Assembly: GCF_003032475.1 (NCBI RefSeq) | Contig: NZ_CP028369.1 | Span: 9,734,001 to 9,798,000 of the forward strand | Source: Streptomyces sp. P3 | GTDB lineage: Bacteria > Actinomycetota > Actinomycetes > Streptomycetales > Streptomycetaceae | Length of the DNA: 64,000 nt | Direction: 5' to 3' | In this document: positions 61,866 through 64,000 of the stretch, piece after piece | Position numbering within the stretch: the first letter of the stretch is position 1 | Layout of the letters: the number at the start of each line of letters is the position of its first letter | Position numbers and translations under genes: made by a program | The notes under the pieces: model-generated | The model's database searches: none | What the model was told of the DNA's origin: nothing | What the model saw: only the letters and a program-made list of their open reading frames with translations

Positions 61866-63709
61866 TCAGCAGCGGGGCCGGGGTCCACCCGGCTGTGCCG
61901 GGGGACGCGAGGGGGCGCGGGGCGCCGGTGCGGGCAGATGCGCGCGCAGGAAGATCAGGGAGCGTCGCAGGACGGCGACATGAGCGGCCCCGTCGTAGCC
62001 GTCGTGGCCGGTGTCGAGCCACATCTGCTCGTGGGCCACTCCCGCAGCGCTCAGGGCATCGAGATAGCTGCGGATCTGCTCGGGCGGGCACTTGACGTCC
62101 TTGTCCGCGCCGACCACGAGCAGAGGCGCCGTCACCTGCGGGGCGAAGGTGAGGGGCGAGCTGCGGGCGTAACGGTCCGGCACCTGTTGGGAGTGCCGCC
62201 GAACCAGCGCACGTCCAGGGCGCGCAGCGCGGGCGTGGTCAGCCGGTGGGCGGTCACCCAGTCGGCGACGGGCTTCACCGCGACGCCGGCCTGCCACAGC
62301 GCCGGGCGGGTGCCGAGAGCCAGCAGCACCAGATACGCCCCCCAGGAGACCCCCCACAACGCCATGGCGCGGTCGTCGGCGAGTCCGCGACGGACGAGGT
62401 CGGCCCGGACGGCGGCCAGGTCGTCCACCTGCGGGTGACCGACGCCGGCCGCGAGGGCCCGCCGCCAACGGGGACCGTAGCCGGTCGAACCGCGGTAGTT
62501 GACCCGGGCGACTGCATAGCCGGAGGCCACCAGGGAGTGCACCGTGGCGTCGTACGCGTCCCGGTCGTGGTCCGCGGGCCCGCCGTGCACCAGGAACACC
62601 GCAGGCGGTGCCACGGCGCCGGAGCCGGCGTCGGTTTCGGCGCTCGCGTCGGCGGCCCGGTGGCGGGCGGACTGCGGCAGGCTGAGCAGGGTGTGGACCG
62701 GGCCGTGCGGCGTCGGGGTCCACAGCTCGGTGTGCCGTCCGGGCACGCGGGGCAGGAGACCGGGCGTCGGCAGGGCGACCCCGTCGGTCGCGTGCGGCAC
62801 GGGAGGGTGGGCGGTGTCCGTCCACAGATAGTGCAGGGCCCCGGCCGTGCGCGGCGCCGCGTCGAGCAGGGTGCCCGGGGGAGTGGGGACGACGCGGCGG
62901 GTACGGCTGTGCAGGGACACCCGGTGCAGCAGCGAGCGTCCGTGGCGCTCCTGACGCACCAGCACGTCTTCGGTGTCTGGGTACCAGGTGGCGGTGATCT
63001 CCGTGTCGAAGCCGCACCAGGAGTGGGTGACCAGGCCGCGGTGCGGTGTCCACGTGGCCAGCCGGTAGCCGTCCGCCAGCTCGTGCACCAGCAGCAGTTC
63101 GGACCGGCCGGGCCGCGGTGAGAATCCCCGGCACCAGAATCTCCCCGCGGGGCTGCCCGGTTCGGGCAGCTCGGCGACGACGTGGCCCGTCGGGTCGACC
63201 ACGGTGACGCTCGCCCCGCCGTCGGACACGATCGCGAGTGCCACCAGGTCGCCCTCCGGTGTGACACCGCCAAGCCGGCCCTCCCCGGCGATGCCGAGGA
63301 CCTCGCGGGGGACCCGGCCACGCAGCCCCCACAGCAGTTGCGTGCCGCCGCGGCGGGGTGCGAGCGCCGCGGCGACCGTCCCGTCGGCCGTGACCGCCAG
63401 ACCGCGTGGCAGACCTGCCGGGGCCCCCGGCAGGCCGGGCAGCCGGCAGCCCCCGTCGAACGGCTGGAACCACCAGTGCCCGCGGCCGTCGGCGTCCTCC
63501 TCGAACCACCACACATACGCGTCGGCGTCTACGGCGCAGTGCACCGTGCCCTCGGGCCGGTCGGTGACCTGCCGGGTGCGTCGCGTGACAGCGTCCCAGG
63601 TGAAGACCTCGCACCGGCCGTCGGCGTCGGCCGTCAGCACCATGCGGCGGGCGTCGTGGGGGCACACGTGCGGCAGGGCGCTGAGGTAGACCTTGAAGGC
63701 GTCACCCAC
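61866..63709 (-). pseudogene. S9-family (prolyl oligopeptidase-like) peptidase, frameshifted as read
   Basis: The frame starting at GTG 63709 encodes a beta-propeller-like N-terminal part and the peptidase region up to ALWGVSWGAYL, with the nucleophile Ser, and then DVRWFGGTPN near 62188. There the frame changes: the sequence continues in another frame as QQVPDRYARSSPLTFAPQVTAPLLVVGADKDVKCPPEQ and LDTGHDGYDG, which hold the Asp and His, to a stop at 61866. A missing base in the C-run (GGG at 62189-62191) explains it. Without correction the enzyme would be dead. In RiPP clusters such peptidases remove the leader or tail. Confidence 0.7.
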
Positions 63710-64000
63710 GGCCGTCTCCCGTCCCCGCTGTGGTGTGTGCCGCCGCCGCCCCCGCGCGCAGCACGGCAGGGGCTCTGAGCTGCGTGTACACGGCCAATGC
63801 GGCGAACAGCGCGGTGCACAGCAACGCGGGCGTGCGGAGGTTCCCGGCGGTGACGAGGAACCCGGCGAGCGCCGGCGCGCTCGCCGCCGCCAGCGCGGAG
63901 GCCGAGCCGAGCACACTCGCGGTGCGCGACTGCAGGGCGACGGGTGTGCACGCCACGGCGACGCTGGACAGGACCACGGTGATCAGCGGCACGAGCAGGG
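63702..64000 (-). CDS. MFS transporter, C-terminal part (cut by window edge)
   Basis: The frame runs to the right edge of the window and ends at a stop at 63702-63704, overlapping the peptidase start by 8 bases. Visible segments PLITVVLSSVAVACTPVALQSRTASVLGSASALAAASAPALAGFLV and TPALLCTALFAALAVYTQL are the last helices of a major-facilitator transporter. The position at the head of the RiPP cluster suggests it exports the product. Confidence 0.7.
   Translation of the reverse strand, partial: LLVPLITVVLSSVAVACTPVALQSRTASVLGSASALAAASAPALAGFLVTAGNLRTPALLCTALFAALAVYTQLRAPAVLRAGAAAAHTTAGTGDGRG

Overview
The window is very GC-rich with strong G/C third-position bias. It carries SARP/AfsR, ScbR-type and WYL regulators, class E sortase, many Sec-secreted small proteins, snapalysin and a GH11 xylanase with acetylxylan esterase. 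This is the picture of a Streptomyces chromosome, probably an accessory or arm region: genes are short transcription units in mixed orientation, separated by strong hairpins and many decayed gene remnants. No rRNA, tRNA or CRISPR array was seen.

Layout. 1-4.5 kb: GNAT fragment, lipoprotein, AfsR-like SARP regulator. 4.6-7 kb: remnant of a molybdopterin oxidoreductase, then glycosyltransferase, LPXTG mini-protein and class E sortase. 7-18 kb: membrane-anchored protein, DUF3253, SapA-like protein, a NarL-type two-component pair with a palindromic upstream region, methyltransferase, L,D-transpeptidase, and a GNAT gene coupled to an IF-1 paralogue. 17-21 kb: secreted SGNH hydrolase and NlpC/P60 enzyme, plus a sarcosine-oxidase remnant. 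22-31 kb: GtrA-like protein, an XRE/DUF2975 pair with its operator, an aldo/keto reductase behind a MerR-type promoter, an RHH regulator with DUF4097 and a DrrAB-like ABC exporter, RidA, and a WYL regulator. 32.5-35.3 kb: two Cys-rich small proteins and an ATP-grasp ligase, split by an intact IS630-family element. 35-40 kb: VOC protein behind another MerR-type promoter, an ECF sigma factor with anti-sigma-like partner, glutamate dehydrogenase. 40.7-44.8 kb: ScbR-like repressor, two ARE-like sites, LuxR regulator, then a run of pseudogenes. 45-58.6 kb: flavodoxin-like protein, glutamate decarboxylase, CebR-box SGNH/CBM2 esterase, prolyl aminopeptidase, xylanase and acetylxylan esterase, snapalysin. 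58.8-64 kb: a RiPP locus (DUF5825, B12-radical SAM maturase, 40-residue precursor, S9 peptidase, MFS exporter).

The two most notable systems are both candidate RiPP loci. One is the ATP-grasp/Cys-rich peptide operon, whose first gene is cut off from the rest by an IS630 element inserted exactly in its stop codon. The other is the radical-SAM cluster, whose precursor ends in an Ile/Thr-rich core followed by an acidic tail, and whose S9 peptidase reads as frameshifted between its catalytic Ser and the Asp/His. Other regulatory structure includes an 11-bp-phased operator array, two MerR-type 19-bp-spacer promoters without a nearby MerR gene, and a duplicated ARE.
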